Below the pieces are notes generated by a model. It made no database searches. It saw nothing but the letters and a program-made list of their open reading frames with translations, and was not told the DNA's origin. A DNA stretch of 64,000 nt from Symbiodinium natans (taxonomy: Eukaryota; Sar; Dinophyceae; Suessiales; Symbiodiniaceae), in the NCBI GenBank assembly GCA_905221605.1, contig CAJNDS010002412.1, positions 217,886 through 281,885 on the forward strand. Direction: 5' to 3'. Positions 32,701-43,275 of this stretch are shown piece after piece (position 1 is the first letter of the stretch; every line of letters begins with the position of its first letter). The translations under genes and the position numbers were made by a program.

Positions 32701-35130
32701 AACCCGAAAAAACCCGAAGACCCTAAAACCCTAAACCCCTAAAACCCTAAACCCCTAAAACCCTAAACCCCTAAACCCTAAAACCCTAAACCCCTAGAAT
32801 CTTAAGCCTCAACAAGCCCTAATCCTTTGACTTGAGTAGCCCAGTAAACATATCATGGTGAGGTTTCGGGCCTCAGGTTTAGGGTTCAAAACCCTAAACC
32901 CTAAACCCTAAACCCTAAACCCTAAACCCTAACCCTAAACCCTAAACCCTAAACCCTAAACCCTAAACCCTAAACCCTAAACCCTAAACCCTAAACCCTA
33001 AACCCTAAACCCTAAACCCTAAACCTGGGGTGATGTTGGATCCCAGAGTCGCTATTAGATAGGGATCAAAGTCATCAGGAACTGGCATACGCCCATGTCC
33101 CCGTTCGATCCTGAGTCCGATTAAGCTTGAGGCCGGAGGTTTTTTCTCAGCTTTCATGCAAGGAAGCTAATACGTAGGGGGTGGGGGGGTGTTGTTCTTC
33201 TCTTTCTTTTTGTGGCTTCGCTTTCTTCTAATACGGAGTCCCTAACAGTTGAACAAATCATAAACCGCTCTCCCAGGCCCTTTGAACCCTAAACCCTTTT
33301 AAGCCCTTGAAAACACTTCCAAACCTCCAAACTCGTTTAAGGCCTTAAACCCTTCAACCCTTGAACCCTCAAACCCTTAAACCCCTACACCCAAAGCCTC
33401 TTCGAGCTCCCCCTTCGCGTGGAGCAACTTTGCCCAGGCATCTACGGCGCCGAGAGTCCTGTGCGCTCTCCCTTTTCTGCTCTACAGAGGGTTTAAAATA
33501 ACCCTTGGGCTTTTGGTATTATTCCTGTGACTTCTGATTAAACCTTACAGAAATGTAGCTTCCAAACCGTCTAAGTACAGGGCATAAGCCCCCCCTAAAA
33601 AAGTGTGTACATGGCGCCCTACCTAGGTAGGGTGCATGGGTCCGTTTTAAGGTACCCGAAATTTCGGTCGGCGCAGGGGAGGGGACATTTGATGTCGGTC
33701 AGCTCAGTGGGTCTATGGAGATGAGCCGGGCGACGTGCAACTCCTGAACCCGCATGTCTTTAGGGTTTAGGGTTCGGGGTTTCGGGTTTAGACTTCAAGG
33801 TTTGAGGCTTTGGGGATTTAGGGTTTAGAGTTTGGAAGTTTGTCAGTTAAAGGGTTTTAGGGTCTTTTGGGGCTTCCAAAGTTTCAGGGTCTGTCCAGGG
33901 CAACACGCACAGGAAGCACAAGGTTGGCATGATTCGGCGCCAAGTACGGCCCAAGGCCGCCTTCAAGGAACCCTAGCCCTAAACCCTAAACCCTAAACCC
34001 TAAACCCTAAACCCTAAACCCTAAACCCTAAACCCTAAACCCTAAACCCTAAACCCTAAACCCTAAACCCTAAGCATCCCCAAGGTGCCTCAACAAACAA
34101 AAGTACCGAGTTTGGCCCTTACCGAGGGTGAGGGTTCGGTTGGGCATCCCGACTGGTACTAAACCCCAAGCCCTAAACCCTAAACCCTAAGCCCTAAACC
34201 CTAAACCCTAAACCCTAAGCCCTAAACCCTAAGCCCTAAACCCTAAGCCCTAAACCCTAAACCCTAAACCCTAAACCCTAAACCCTAAACCCTAAACCCT
34301 AAACCCTAAACCCTAACCCTAAGCCCTAAACCCTAAACCCAAAACCCTAAACCCTAAACGGCGGGCCCAGTCCTGGGATGCACTGGCCCAAGTTGCTGCT
34401 CGTAGCCTTCCAGCACCTCGCGCAGGGCCACCTCCGCCTTGTCAGGTTTAGGGTTTAGGGTTTAGGGTTTAGGGTTTAGGTTTCTAAGGTTTGTGCTTGA
34501 TTCCGTTCAGATCTTAAGGCTTAAGTCATCGGTTGCTGAGGGTCTGCCCAGGCATGTTTATTTGCATCTAAAGCCCAACCCTAAACCTAAACCCTAAACC
34601 CTAAACCCTAATTACACCCTAAACCCTAACCCTATACCCTAAACCCAAACCTTTAAAGAGCTCCGGGTCACGACACCGAACTCCTGTGAGCCCTCAAGAA
34701 CCACAGCTGAGAAGCTTCTAGCCCCTAACTCCCAAACTCACTTTTAGCTCAAGGGCTTCCGCATGATTCCGTATGCATTCTGCCTCCACTTCCCTTCTAT
34801 CACCCACTTTAGTGACGTTGGTGGCTCAGGGTCCAGTACCCTAGGCTTAAGAAGGGTACCCTTTTTGCTTAAAGGGGTTTGTAAGGGAACCTAAACCCCC
34901 CAAAAAGGGAATAAGGGTACTACTGGGCATCCTAGTGGTGGCTCAGGGTCCAGAACCCTTGCCTCAAAGAGCATCCCACGGCTGCGCAGAGATGCGCCGA
35001 GCCTTGCACATCGAGCCAATGCTGTCAAGAAGAGTATGGAAGGATGTAGGGTCTCGGGCTCAGGTTTTTTGGGCTTAAATTTATATATATATATATATAT
35101 ACACCAAATAACTAAATAAATCTATCTATC

Positions 35131-35170
<40 letters not shown>

Positions 35171-37041
35171 AAGTGTATGTGTGAAGTGTATGCGTGTCCT
35201 GCGTATAGAAGGTGGGATGCAGGGTCGGAGGCATGTCTGCTATCACTCACGCATGTGCATATCATATGCATGTATACAGGTGTGCGTAAACATGCCCGTC
35301 TGTGTGCATACGTGCATATACATGTACATGTAAGAACCTGTACATATACATACACATGCACTTACTTATTGCTATAAACATACATGTATAGTTGAATCAG
35401 GTATATATATATACACACATATGAAGCTCGAGGCACGTGCACACACACACAACCATCACACAACCATCGCACGCAACCATCACACAACATTCACAAAACT
35501 ATCACACAACCATCCCAAGAAACACACACACACACACACAGAGACACACAAGACACACAAGCACAGCGGAGCAGCGCAGAGAGGCAGCGCAGCACAAGAC
35601 GACGCGACGCACGGAGGCATGCATTTTGTTTACAGGTGCATTATATACGCTGATGCGTGACATGTGTGCCACTGTGTAGAAGGAGTGCATGAACTGAACA
35701 TCAAAAACATTCCCATAGTCTGATCTTGCCAAGGTCGCCCACCCTCCCAGCTTACCCCTCCCTCACCCTAAACCCTAAACCCTAAACCCTAAACCCTAAA
35801 CCCTAAACCCTAAACCCTAAACCCTAAACCCTAAACCCTAAACCCTAAACCCTAACCTAAACCCTAAACCCTAAACCCTAAACCCTAAACCCTAAACCCT
35901 AAACCCTAAACCCTAAACCCTAAACCCTAAACCCTAAACCCTAAACCCTAAACCCTAAACCCCTCACCTCCCCCTTCGGGCCTAGCCCTGGCCAGGAGGG
36001 TTGTCAAATGCCGCTCGCCCTTTCCTTGGGCTTCCGGGGGCTTCACTACTCCCTAAACCCCCATGACACCACGACCCCTCAACCCTCCCCAACAATAAAC
36101 CCTAAAACCTAAGCCCTAAACCCTAAACCCCAAGCCCTAAACCCTAAACCCTAAACTCCAAACTCCTGCGCGTGGAACACTTGGCTTCGGCATCGGATGC
36201 AAGGGTTTAATCTGGGCCCTGAGCTCCCTAGCTGAGCCCAGACCCGGGAGGAACCTAGGAACTTAAAGGGTTTAGGGTTTAGGGTTTAGGGTTTAGGGTT
36301 TAGGGTTTTGGTGTTAAGGGGATTATAAGGGAAACCCCAACCCCTAAAAAAAGGACAAAAGGGCCTACTCCCGGCCCTCGGAGAAGCTTCCAGTGCGACT
36401 AGGGTTTAAGGGGTTTAAGGGCTTAAGGGTTTGAGGGTTTAAGTTTAAGGGTTTAAGGGGTTTAAGGGCTTAAGGGCTTGAGGGTTTAAGTTTAAGGGTT
36501 TAAGGGTTTAAAGTGCCAGAAGCAGCAGGCATACAAAGGGGGCCGGATTCCCCCTTCCGCGCTGTGGCGAAACCCGAAAACTCGAAACTCCTCAACGTCA
36601 ACCCTAAGAGCCCTAGTGATAGACCCTACCTGGCACTCGAAACCAACAATTAAAAAACAATCACCGTGAGTTAGAAGGCATGACCCATAAAACTGTAGTA
36701 TAAACCCGCATGAAACCCTGAATCCTGCACACCCCTGCCCTGTCCGGCTCGTTCGAAACGTTTCCAACATCCTGCCACAAGCCGCGACGCCCGGAACCCA
36801 TTCGCATAGTATCTTTCGATATAGACGCTCATGTGCAACGTTTGAGGGTTCAAGGCTTTGGGCTTTAGGACTTTAGGGCTGAAGGGTGAAGGATTTGGGG
36901 CATAGACCCTAAACCCTAGCCCTAAACCCTAAACCCTAAACCCTAAACCCTAAGCCCTAAACCCTAAACCCTAAACCCTATGCAGGGCACTGGCACGCCG
37001 AGACTCGCTTTGCGATGGCGCGCGCACGCAGCTGCAGCCTT
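29530..37041 (-). CDS. Second TPR-repeat protein (gene span, partial)
   Basis: Seen: six exons between 34437 and 30134 join in phase (324 nt, 108 codons). They have the same kinesin-light-chain-type TPR signatures as the neighbouring gene: LGPVHP, LGAAHPDTL, LGPAHPDT. A strongly coding-like segment at 29530-29715 follows in phase 0 and ends in TAA, so it is taken as the last exon. Two weaker exons lie upstream (36991-37041 and 35968-36024). Donors: 1 GA, 3 GC, 2 GT. It could instead be the 5' part of the gene downstream if the 29530 segment is not part of it. Function beyond protein binding by TPRs is unknown. Confidence 0.7.
29732..29815 (-). repeat. (CCCTAAA)n array
   Basis: Twelve units beside the exon ending at 29715. 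Confidence 0.95.
29978..30126 (-). repeat. (CCCTAAA)n array with repeated GCGC interruptions
   Basis: About eighteen units. The interruption CCCTAAAGCGCAAAACCC occurs twice, about 70 bp apart, showing block duplication inside the array. Confidence 0.93.
30134..30180 (-). CDS. TPR exon
   Basis: Gly then REELLGPAHPDTRQQ. GT donor (CAG then GTATAG). The split of the Gly codon before RE is the same as in the exon at 11310. Confidence 0.9.
30818..30883 (-). CDS. TPR exon
   Basis: Gly then MLLHRNGDLLEAEELLKKAF, then R and one base of Gly. GT donor (GTGGGTTTAGGG), so the array starts at the splice site itself. Confidence 0.9.
30970..31052. mobile_element. TIR element family J (CTTAAGAACCCCCC)
   Basis: CTTAAGAACCCCCC and GGGGAGGTTCTTAAG inverted ends, 83 bp. 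Confidence 0.75.
31060..31715. other. No gene recognised
   Basis: Single-copy sequence without telomere-type arrays. Open pieces on the minus strand lack recognisable motifs. Confidence 0.4.
31722..31840 (+). repeat. (TTTAGGG)n array followed by poly-G
   Basis: About ten units, then a G27-type tract at 31810-31836, next to the TPR exon at 31891. Confidence 0.93.
31891..31931 (-). CDS. TPR mini-exon (41 nt)
   Basis: LGAAHPDTLAYTD plus one base. Perfect signature. GC donor (G then GCTTTGG). Acceptor CCCAG. Confidence 0.9.
32584..32627 (-). CDS. TPR mini-exon
   Basis: SKKSYRRLVRDARK plus two bases of Lys. GC donor (AA then GCTGGGG); the next exon begins GCTGGGC. The acceptor could be six bases further in. 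Confidence 0.8.
32880..33026 (-). repeat. (CCCTAAA)n array, long
   Basis: About 20 units, one shortened. Confidence 0.96.
33398..33458 (-). CDS. TPR exon
   Basis: TLGAVDAWAKLLHAKGELEE, in phase from HPR of the previous exon. LLHAKGELEE is canonical. GC donor. Confidence 0.88.
33968..34075 (-). repeat. (CCCTAAA)n array
   Basis: Fifteen perfect units. Confidence 0.96.
34160..34358 (-). repeat. (CCCTAAA)n with CCCTAAG variants
   Basis: About 28 units in which CCCTAAG alternates irregularly with CCCTAAA, ending close to TPR exon 34373. Confidence 0.95.
34373..34437 (-). CDS. TPR exon
   Basis: AEVALREVLEGYEQQLGPVH then P and two bases of Arg. LGPVHP signature. GA donor (AG then GACTGG); the next exon begins GACTCT, the same word on both sides of the intron. 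Confidence 0.9.
34838..34943. mobile_element. TIR element family B (CCTAGGCTTAA)
   Basis: Near-identical in the interior to 37125-37237. The outer ends are replaced by a direct repeat GGTGGCTCAGGGTCCAG on both sides (about 34820 and 34946). Confidence 0.75.
35080..35180. repeat. TA then TG microsatellite
   Basis: TATATA, CTAT and TGTGTG runs; a second CA-rich block lies at 35440-35560. Long frames here are artefacts. Confidence 0.92.
35765..35962 (-). repeat. (CCCTAAA)n array, long
   Basis: About 28 units, one missing a base. Confidence 0.97.
35968..36024 (-). CDS. Possible TPR exon
   Basis: Minus-strand open piece with RHLTTLLARARPEGG between two telomere-type blocks; GT donor. The acceptor position is uncertain (36013 or 36024). 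Confidence 0.4.
36233..36381. mobile_element. TIR element family C containing TTTAGGG array
   Basis: GAACCTAGGAA... to ...GGGCCTACTC matches the copies at 28166 and 29003. At 36268-36307 the GGGTGCCC stretch of those copies is replaced by about five to six TTTAGGG units. Confidence 0.75.
36397..36515 (+). repeat. GGTTTAA-type repeat
   Basis: Irregular TTTAAGGG and CTTAAGGG units, an AA variant of the array. Confidence 0.85.
36905..36980 (-). repeat. (CCCTAAA)n array
   Basis: Ten units with two variants. Confidence 0.94.
36991..37041 (-). CDS. Possible TPR exon
   Basis: KAAAACARHRKASLGVP, resembling the end of a TPR second helix and the LG signature. GT donor, acceptor CCCAAG. No in-frame join to the next exon was proven. 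Confidence 0.4.
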
Positions 37042-37124
37042 CTTGGGGTTTTGGGGTATCACGCTTGGAGCAATCCTAAGAAGCCCAAACCTACTTGTTT
37101 GTAGGGTTCCGAAGAATCCTATAA

Positions 37125-37237
37125 CTAGGCTGCCCAGTACCCTAGGCTTAAAAAGGGTACCCTTTTTTGCTTAAAGGGGTTTATAAGGGAACCTAAACCC
37201 CCCAAAAAGGGAATAAGGGCACTACTGGGCATCCTAG
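37125..37237. mobile_element. TIR element family B with ATAA target duplication
   Basis: Inverted ends CTAGGCTGCCCAGTA and TACTGGGCATCCTAG (one mismatch), flanked on both sides by ATAA. 113 bp. Confidence 0.85.
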
Positions 37238-37486
37238 ATAAGGGAACTCCTACTAAGGACGTACAAACAAGTGGGTTTGGGGCTCTTCAGGAAGTGATGA
37301 CAAAATCTAGGTTGCCCCTTGAAAAAAGTCGAGGACAGTTCCAAACAACATCCTTCCAAACCCAAAAAGGGATTCTGCATGCTGTGCCAAGATCTTGTGT
37401 TCGTTGGATCCTACGTTTCGGCTGAGGGTTTCGGATGCTGAGTTCATGAGGGGCATTTGGGGTTTAGTGACCTCTAGCACCCTACT

Positions 37487-37597
37487 TCACTGAACGGGGT
37501 CGCGCTGCTCCGCAATATTGCAGTCAAGCCGCGTATCTAGCAGACGTGCCAGGGCTATTCGCACAGCCTCATCGCCATCCGCAAACTGGATGACGAC
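37487..37597 (-). CDS. Terminal coding exon of an unrecognised gene
   Basis: 36 codons plus TGA: VVIQFADGDEAVRIALARLL, then DTRLDCNIAEQRDPVQ. Acceptor CATGTAAG then GTC. Coding-like G/C-rich third positions. It marks the probable 3' end of the gene whose exons lie at 42-47 kb, though the exons between 40 and 38 kb are not secure. Confidence 0.6.
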   Translation of the reverse strand, partial: VVIQFADGDEAVRIALARLLDTRLDCNIAEQRDPVQ

Positions 37598-38052
37598 CTT
37601 ACATGGCTAGCTTTCTGCTTGTGGGCCCCACATGCCATGGATGGGATTTAGAAACTACTTATTTTGGGAGTTTGCGAAAATCAGAAACCCCTAATATAAA
37701 CCTCGGCAGGAGATGCCCTGACAATAAGAATCCCAATAAGCCCTAAACCCTAAACCCTGATACCCCTGATGTCGGAAACCCCCCCCCCCCCCCTTGAACT
37801 CCACTTCGAACTCAACAAGGGTTTAGGGTCCCATTTAGGGTTTAGGGTTTAGGGTTTAGGGTTTACAGTGAACAAAGCGTTGGAACATCCACCACACCCC
37901 AAAAGGTATACTAAAGGGAATCCCAGCTCTAATCATCCTTAAACCATGTTCCAACTTTCTGGACTTTGCTGTAGGCTCGATAGGGTTGAGGGTTTAGGGT
38001 GCAAAGTGCCATTGAGTATGCCGTGTTGGCCAGGCAGACTCCGAACCCCTGA

Positions 38053-38142
38053 GGGTCCATTCACGTATTCTGATATACTTGGGCCCAAGAGTCCCTATAT
38101 AGGAGGTACTTTAAGGCCAAGTATTTAGGTACATGGACCCTT
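38053..38142. mobile_element. TIR element family E
   Basis: AGGGTCCATTCACGTA...TTTAGGTACATGGACCCTT; right end intact, left end diverged. Confidence 0.7.
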
Positions 38143-38331
38143 GCAAAACCACCAGAGCCCTTCACCCCGAAACCCCACACCCCGAATTTCCCAATCAGAT
38201 CAAAAGCCCGCCGCAACCCGAAGGTCTGTGTGAAGATACCATCTGAAATCCTGAGCTTTATGTAGAACCTGTATCAGCATGCCCCGCACCCCGAGCTTAA
38301 CACCCTATAACCCTCAACCCTAAGCCGGAAT

Positions 38332-38372
38332 CTGTTCGGCCAGCTTGCACAGGTCCGCGGGACGGTGCCAGG
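38332..38372 (-). CDS. Possible short exon
   Basis: WHRPADLCKLAEQ on the minus strand after acceptor GAACAAG. It resembles a TPR first helix (HPxxL...LAEQ), but it is short and its joins are unknown. Confidence 0.3.
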
Positions 38373-38504
38373 CTTGTTCAACGAAACACCCCTGAGATTC
38401 CTCCGAAGCAGCTACTTCCGAAGGGCCCAAGCGTATAGATTGGGGGGGGCAAGCTTAAGCTTGGGATGACCTGGACGTGAACCCTCCACCCTGTAGCCAA
38501 GCCC

Positions 38505-38634
38505 TACTTGGAGGTTCAGGATCCTTATAACCCCAATTAAACCTGTACTTAAAAGCCCCCTGAGTCCCCCAAGTAGGTAGTAAGTAGACTTATACTTATA
38601 ATCGTGGTGTTAAGTGCCCATGAACCTCCAAGTA
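38505..38634. mobile_element. TIR element family D, intact
   Basis: Perfect TACTTGGAGGTTCA/TGAACCTCCAAGTA ends, 130 bp. Confidence 0.85.
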
Positions 38635-40111
38635 CAAGCACCACTTGCCGCCAACCCCCCCCCCCCCCCCACCGATTCTGCGGGTCTTCTAGCGCTAGTT
38701 TTCGCGAGGCTCTCCCGAGGTGCCTGTACCAGCTATAAACCTGCTAGACCCTGTAGGGCCATATAAACCGTGCAAGCCCAGAGAAGCCCTTGCAAGCCCC
38801 ACAAACCTCTGCCAAGCCCACCCCATATTGTTCTAGATACCCCTTGTTACCCAAAACCCTAAACCCTAAACCCAAAACCCTGTACCCTAAAATGAAAATG
38901 CCTCGAAACCCGATATGTAGTACCCTTAGTAACCCTATCTAGGCCCTAAAGCTATACACATCTTCGACTCAATGGTTCTGCTTGGGGCTTTCCAGCCAAA
39001 GATTGTGGGCTCTTAGTTTGAAATCTAGGGTTTAGAGGTTTCGGAGGCCTGAACTTAGGTTCTTAGTTTGAAATAAGAGGCTTGGCGTTTTGGGATTTCG
39101 GAGTTTAGGTGGCTTTTTGCGAGGTTTAGGGAAGCCCTGACTAGGTAAGCCCTCCAAACCCCAAACACTGAGCCCAAAGTCTGAAATGGCTTAGGGTTCA
39201 GTGCTTAGGGCTTTGGGGATCTGGATGCAAACTCCTCTAACTCCTCACCAACATGCGCAATCCTGAAGTGCAACCACCCTCAGGTCGAAACTTAAACCTC
39301 TCGCCATCCCACCCAAGTCTCCCCCCCCCCTCCGGCGCTCCTTCCAGGGGCTCTGCCCGCCTGCTGATGGTGAAATCTTTCTGCAGTTTGGGGCTCTTGA
39401 GGTTTCGGATTGAGGGGGCGTGCGGTAGTTTATGAGAGATTTCAAGTTTAGATCCAGAAGCCCTAAACCCTAAACCCTAAACCCTAAACCCTAAACCCTA
39501 AGCCTGAAATTAAGATGCAGGGCTATTTTTGGGGGAAGCTCTCCAGGAAAAAGAGGGAGGGCAGGCCTCCCCTCTCAAGGAGCCTCAAGCATCCCATCCA
39601 AGCTCCCAAAGACCTAAACCCTAAACCCTAAACCCTAAACCCTAAACCCTAAACCCTAAACCGGTCAACCTTGGGGATTCTAGAGGCATTATGCTACCCC
39701 AAAAAGGTTAAAGGTTATCTACTCTACTCTACTACTCAGGCTTAGGGTCAAGGTTTAGAGCTTAGTATCAGGGTCTCGGGGCACTGAAGATCAGTAGTCT
39801 GCAGCCCTAAACCCTCAACCCACATTCACTTCCTTCCTCTTGGACATGTCTTTCTTGAAGCCTCTCCTTGCATTGTATGCAATTTTGCTTGTAAAGTCGA
39901 AAACGGAACCCTAAACCCTAAACCGGAAACAGCTGTAAACCCTAAACCCTTCCTTTGAGCACGCCTGGAGGAAAGCACACCTTTGTGCAGGGCGAAAAAT
40001 TTAAGGTCATAGGTCTAGGGTTCAGGGCTTAGGGCTGGGACTTCTAGGGTTTAGGGTTTTGGGCTTGGGCCTGTCCAGTTGTTTGCTTTAGGATTTACCT
40101 CTTAGTGCTTC

Positions 40112-40293
40112 CTAAACCCTAAACCCTAAACCCTAAACCCTACACCCTACACCCTACACCCTACACCCTAAACTAAACCCTAAACCCTAAACCCTAAACC
40201 CTAAACCCTAAACCCTAAACCCTAAACCCTAAACCCTAAACCCTAAACCCTAAACCCTAAACCCTAAACCCTAACCCTAAACCCTAAACCCTA
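40112..40293 (-). repeat. (CCCTAAA)n array with CCCTACA block
   Basis: About 25 units including four consecutive CCCTACA units. Confidence 0.96.
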
Positions 40294-40314
40294 GAGCACG
40301 ACAGTCTGACTCCC

Positions 40315-40354
40315 CTGCTGGGCCTTCTTCATCTCGGGCGTCTGGACTTTGGAC
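40315..40354 (-). CDS. Possible exon, PEMKKAQQ piece
   Basis: Minus-strand frame SKVQTPEMKKAQQ after acceptor GCTCAG. It resembles the exon at 58022 (PEMK...KAQQ). Another frame is also open, so the frame is not settled. Confidence 0.35.
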
Positions 40355-40393
40355 CTGAGCTCCGCAGTCCTCCCCCTCACCCCCTTTTGGAGA

Positions 40394-40450
40394 TTTAGGG
40401 TTTAGGGTTTAGGGTTTAGGGTTTAGGGTTTAGGGTTTAGGGTTTAGGGC
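40394..40450 (+). repeat. (TTTAGGG)n array
   Basis: Eight units, opposite in orientation to the array on the other side of the 40315 piece. Confidence 0.95.
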
Positions 40451-40875
40451 TGAAGGCTTAGGGGGTTTGGATACAAGCTTCCTCTCTGAGTGAGGTCCTT
40501 CGGAAGAGGGGCCCCTAAACCCTTTACCCAAACCCTAAACCCTAGGCCCTAAACCCCACCTTGAAGGAACTGCAACACCAGGGGCGAAGCCATAGACTAC
40601 ACAGGGCGAACTGGCGGTGACTTTCGGAGCTACGAGATGGCCCGGAGGTTTGGGTGTTCAGGATTTGGGGTATTGAGGGTTTAGGGTTTGGGGTTTGGGG
40701 TTCGGGGTCTAGGGTTAGGGTTTGGGGTTTAGGGGTTTAGGGGTTTAGAGGTTAGGGTTTAGGGTTTAGGGTTTCGGGTTTAGGGTTTAGCGTTTCGGGT
40801 AGTTGGGGTGAAAGGCTGCGGGAGCTTCCGATGTACTGATCTTGGACGTCTGCACCTGCAGAGCACTATGATTCA

Positions 40876-41125
40876 ATATATATAAATATGTATACACACA
40901 CACACATATATATATATATATACATACATTCATATATTAATACATGTGTTCTATATTCTAGCTTTACATCAGCGGTGAAAAGTATAAGATAAGCATGCAG
41001 TACATATTATTAAATATTGCAGCGTACAACATATAATGTGTAACATATAAGTATACATACATACATGCATACATACATACATACGTACGTACATACATAC
41101 ATACATACAACATGACATAACATAC
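40876..41125. repeat. TA, CATA and CA microsatellites
   Basis: Two simple-sequence blocks (40876-40935 and 41050-41115) with AT-rich sequence between. Confidence 0.9.
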
Positions 41126-41465
41126 GACAAGCCCTAACCCTTCAACCTAAACCCAATTTAATGCAGGTTTGAAGCTCTTGCCCACCCCCCACAATTTCGG
41201 GGGCCTTGGAGCTTAGGACTCCTCAGGAACATGCAAACGAGGAAACCTGACCCTTGAAGCAATCTAGTAGCCCTAAACCCTGAAACCCTAAAATCCTGGC
41301 TTTAGGGTTTAGGGCTGAGGGTAAACCCTGAATCCAGGACCCCTGAGCCCAAAAAATAGCTCCCCAAGCCAGGCCGGGCAGCACATCGTAGGTGTTTGCA
41401 GGAGCCACCAGAATGGGAATGCAACACGAGACTCGATGAGGATAGGCCTGGCTGTCTTGGTAGCC

Positions 41466-41588
41466 CAAAACCCTAAACCCTTCACCCTAAACCCTAAACC
41501 CTGAACCCGAACCCTGAACCCTGAACCCTAAACCCTAAACCCTAAACCCTAAACCCTAAACCCTAAACCCTAAACCCTAAACCCTAAC
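41466..41588 (-). repeat. (CCCTAAA)n array
   Basis: About seventeen units, running into the family A element that follows. Confidence 0.95.
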
Positions 41589-41669
41589 CCAGGAACCATC
41601 TTGTAATAAGGGCACCCTTCTTTTGGGGTTGGTTCGTTGCAGGGAAAAGGGTACCACTGGGCTACCAAG
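41587..41669. mobile_element. TIR element family A, left end replaced by CCCTAAA array
   Basis: GGAACCATCTTGTAATAAGG...ACTGGGCTACCAAG. The left inverted repeat is missing and the element begins inside the telomere-type array. Confidence 0.75.
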
Positions 41670-42292
41670 CTGTTCGACTGAATTCGACTGGATTCGACTG
41701 GGCTTGTCGGGCAATTCTGAACATCGTTTGCGCGAAGCCTCGCCTCTTTTCCTTCGTAACGACAACAAAAAACAAAAACCAAAACTCTAAAATCGTCAGC
41801 ACGAGATGGCCTCAGGCTCCGAACCCGAAACTTTCCCGAAACCTGAATTACACCCGTCCCCATGGTTCACAGACTGGGGCGAGATGTAGAGTTCTCTAAA
41901 TTAAAAGACCTTCCCATGACATCCGCAGAACGTGAGGCCCCCTCCCTTCCTCCCCCTTCCTCCTCCCCCTTCCTCCCCCTTCCTCCCCCTCTTCCTCCAT
42001 CCAATACACCCCGAGATGCCATCACAACATGTTCGTAAGCCCCATCTGGCAAAACCCCCATTGTGGGGATGCCCAAGTGAAGGTTCCTGGACCCCTTGAA
42101 GAGAATTGTTTCATAGAATGGCTACTTACGGCTCACTGCCTGCCTAAAGCCTAGAATCCTGTCAGGGTTTAGGGCGCCGGGAGTCTTGAAACTTCCTCCC
42201 GAAAACATCGCGAAGGGACAAGCAATTCAAGGTCTTAAGCTCTTTGTCGGAATTAGGGATAATTGGAGGGACCCGAATCTTGAAAATAGCGC

Positions 42293-42394
42293 CACGGATG
42301 TGGCCTTCTTGACGTAGTCTTCACCCTTCTCGTCGTTGTTCTGGTCTTTCTTCATGAGGTTGCGGAAATTGTTGTCCAGCAGTTCTGCTCGATC
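42293..42394 (-). CDS. Coding exon, function not recognised
   Basis: 34 codons, phase 0 at both ends: DRAELLDNNFRNLMKKDQ, then NNDEKGEDYVKKATSV. Acceptor GTGAGAG, GC donor. Strongly coding composition. It joins in phase from 43329. Confidence 0.65.
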
Positions 42395-42429
42395 CTCTCA
42401 CCCGCATGCTGGGTTCCTAGAGAGCCCAA

Positions 42430-42560
42430 TCCCTCTTATGTAAAGAATCGACCTTAAATTATATAGGGATCCTTGCTACGACTTAAGGAATTTAAGGTAC
42501 GTACTATTTCAGGAATATACCTTAAGTTATGTAGGGATCCTTAATCTGATGTGAGGTCTG
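42430..42560. repeat. Short direct repeats around TAGGGATCCTT
   Basis: ACCTTAAATTATATAGGGAT and ACCTTAAGTTATGTAGGGAT occur 76 bp apart with CTTAAGGAATTTAAGG between; possibly another small element. Confidence 0.6.
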
Positions 42561-43198
42561 TCCTTAATTAAGCGGTGTTGGGCTTTCTGGGTTCAGAGCG
42601 TTTGGATGCTCGAACGATGGTAGATTGGGGAAGGGGGGGGGGGTTCAGCTTTCTTGATCTCCCTAGTGGCCGGTCTAACCCAACACCCTGGTTAAGCCCT
42701 TAAGCCGCCGGCATACAAAAGAGCCAGGGCTTAGGGCTTGGGGCTTGGGGCCTGGGGCTTATGGGGTTTAGGGTTTAGCACCCAACCTTTAGCGTCCGCT
42801 TTCTGCTGTATCCTGAGCTTCCCTAAACTCAGCCCTAACCGACGCCTGAAACACTCTAAGCTTTTACCTTGGTGGCACTCATGCAGAGTCCCCCCTGTAG
42901 AAGAGACCCGAATCGAGAACAACACTTGGAGTCTTGAGCCCTATGCGCCGGGCCTCAATGATGGTCCTTGCCACGTTGCAACCAGGGACCCTAAGCCCAA
43001 ACCCCCAAACTCCCTGAACCCTACACCCTAAGACCGCAAGTCCCCTTGAGTGTCAGGTGAAGGACAACCCCTGTGCAGAGCACCGAGACCAAAACTCACT
43101 CGCAGCACAAAACGCTAAACCTGATGGACCCTATACACCCTAGAATTCCAGGGGCCCTAGCTCAACTCTTTTATCAGGGTCCATGTGGTCCCCAAGGC

Positions 43199-43275
43199 TA
43201 AACCCTAAACCCTAAACCCTAAACCCTAAACCCTAAACCCTAAACCCTAAACCCTAAACCCTAAACCCTGAACCC
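43199..43275 (-). repeat. (CCCTAAA)n array between duplicated flanks
   Basis: Ten units bracketed by a repeated segment TTTATCAGGGTCCATGTGGT / TTTATCAGGGTTCATGTGGT followed by CCCCAAGGCTA on both sides. Confidence 0.9.

Larger units (their letters stand above)
37600..40110. other. Mostly spacer; repeats and TIR elements
   Basis: Contains family E (38053-38142) and family D (38505-38634) elements, CCCTAAA arrays at 39460-39506 and 39613-39660, and a G/C-rich piece at 39240-39440 open on both strands. No secure exon apart from the weak one at 38332. Confidence 0.4.
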
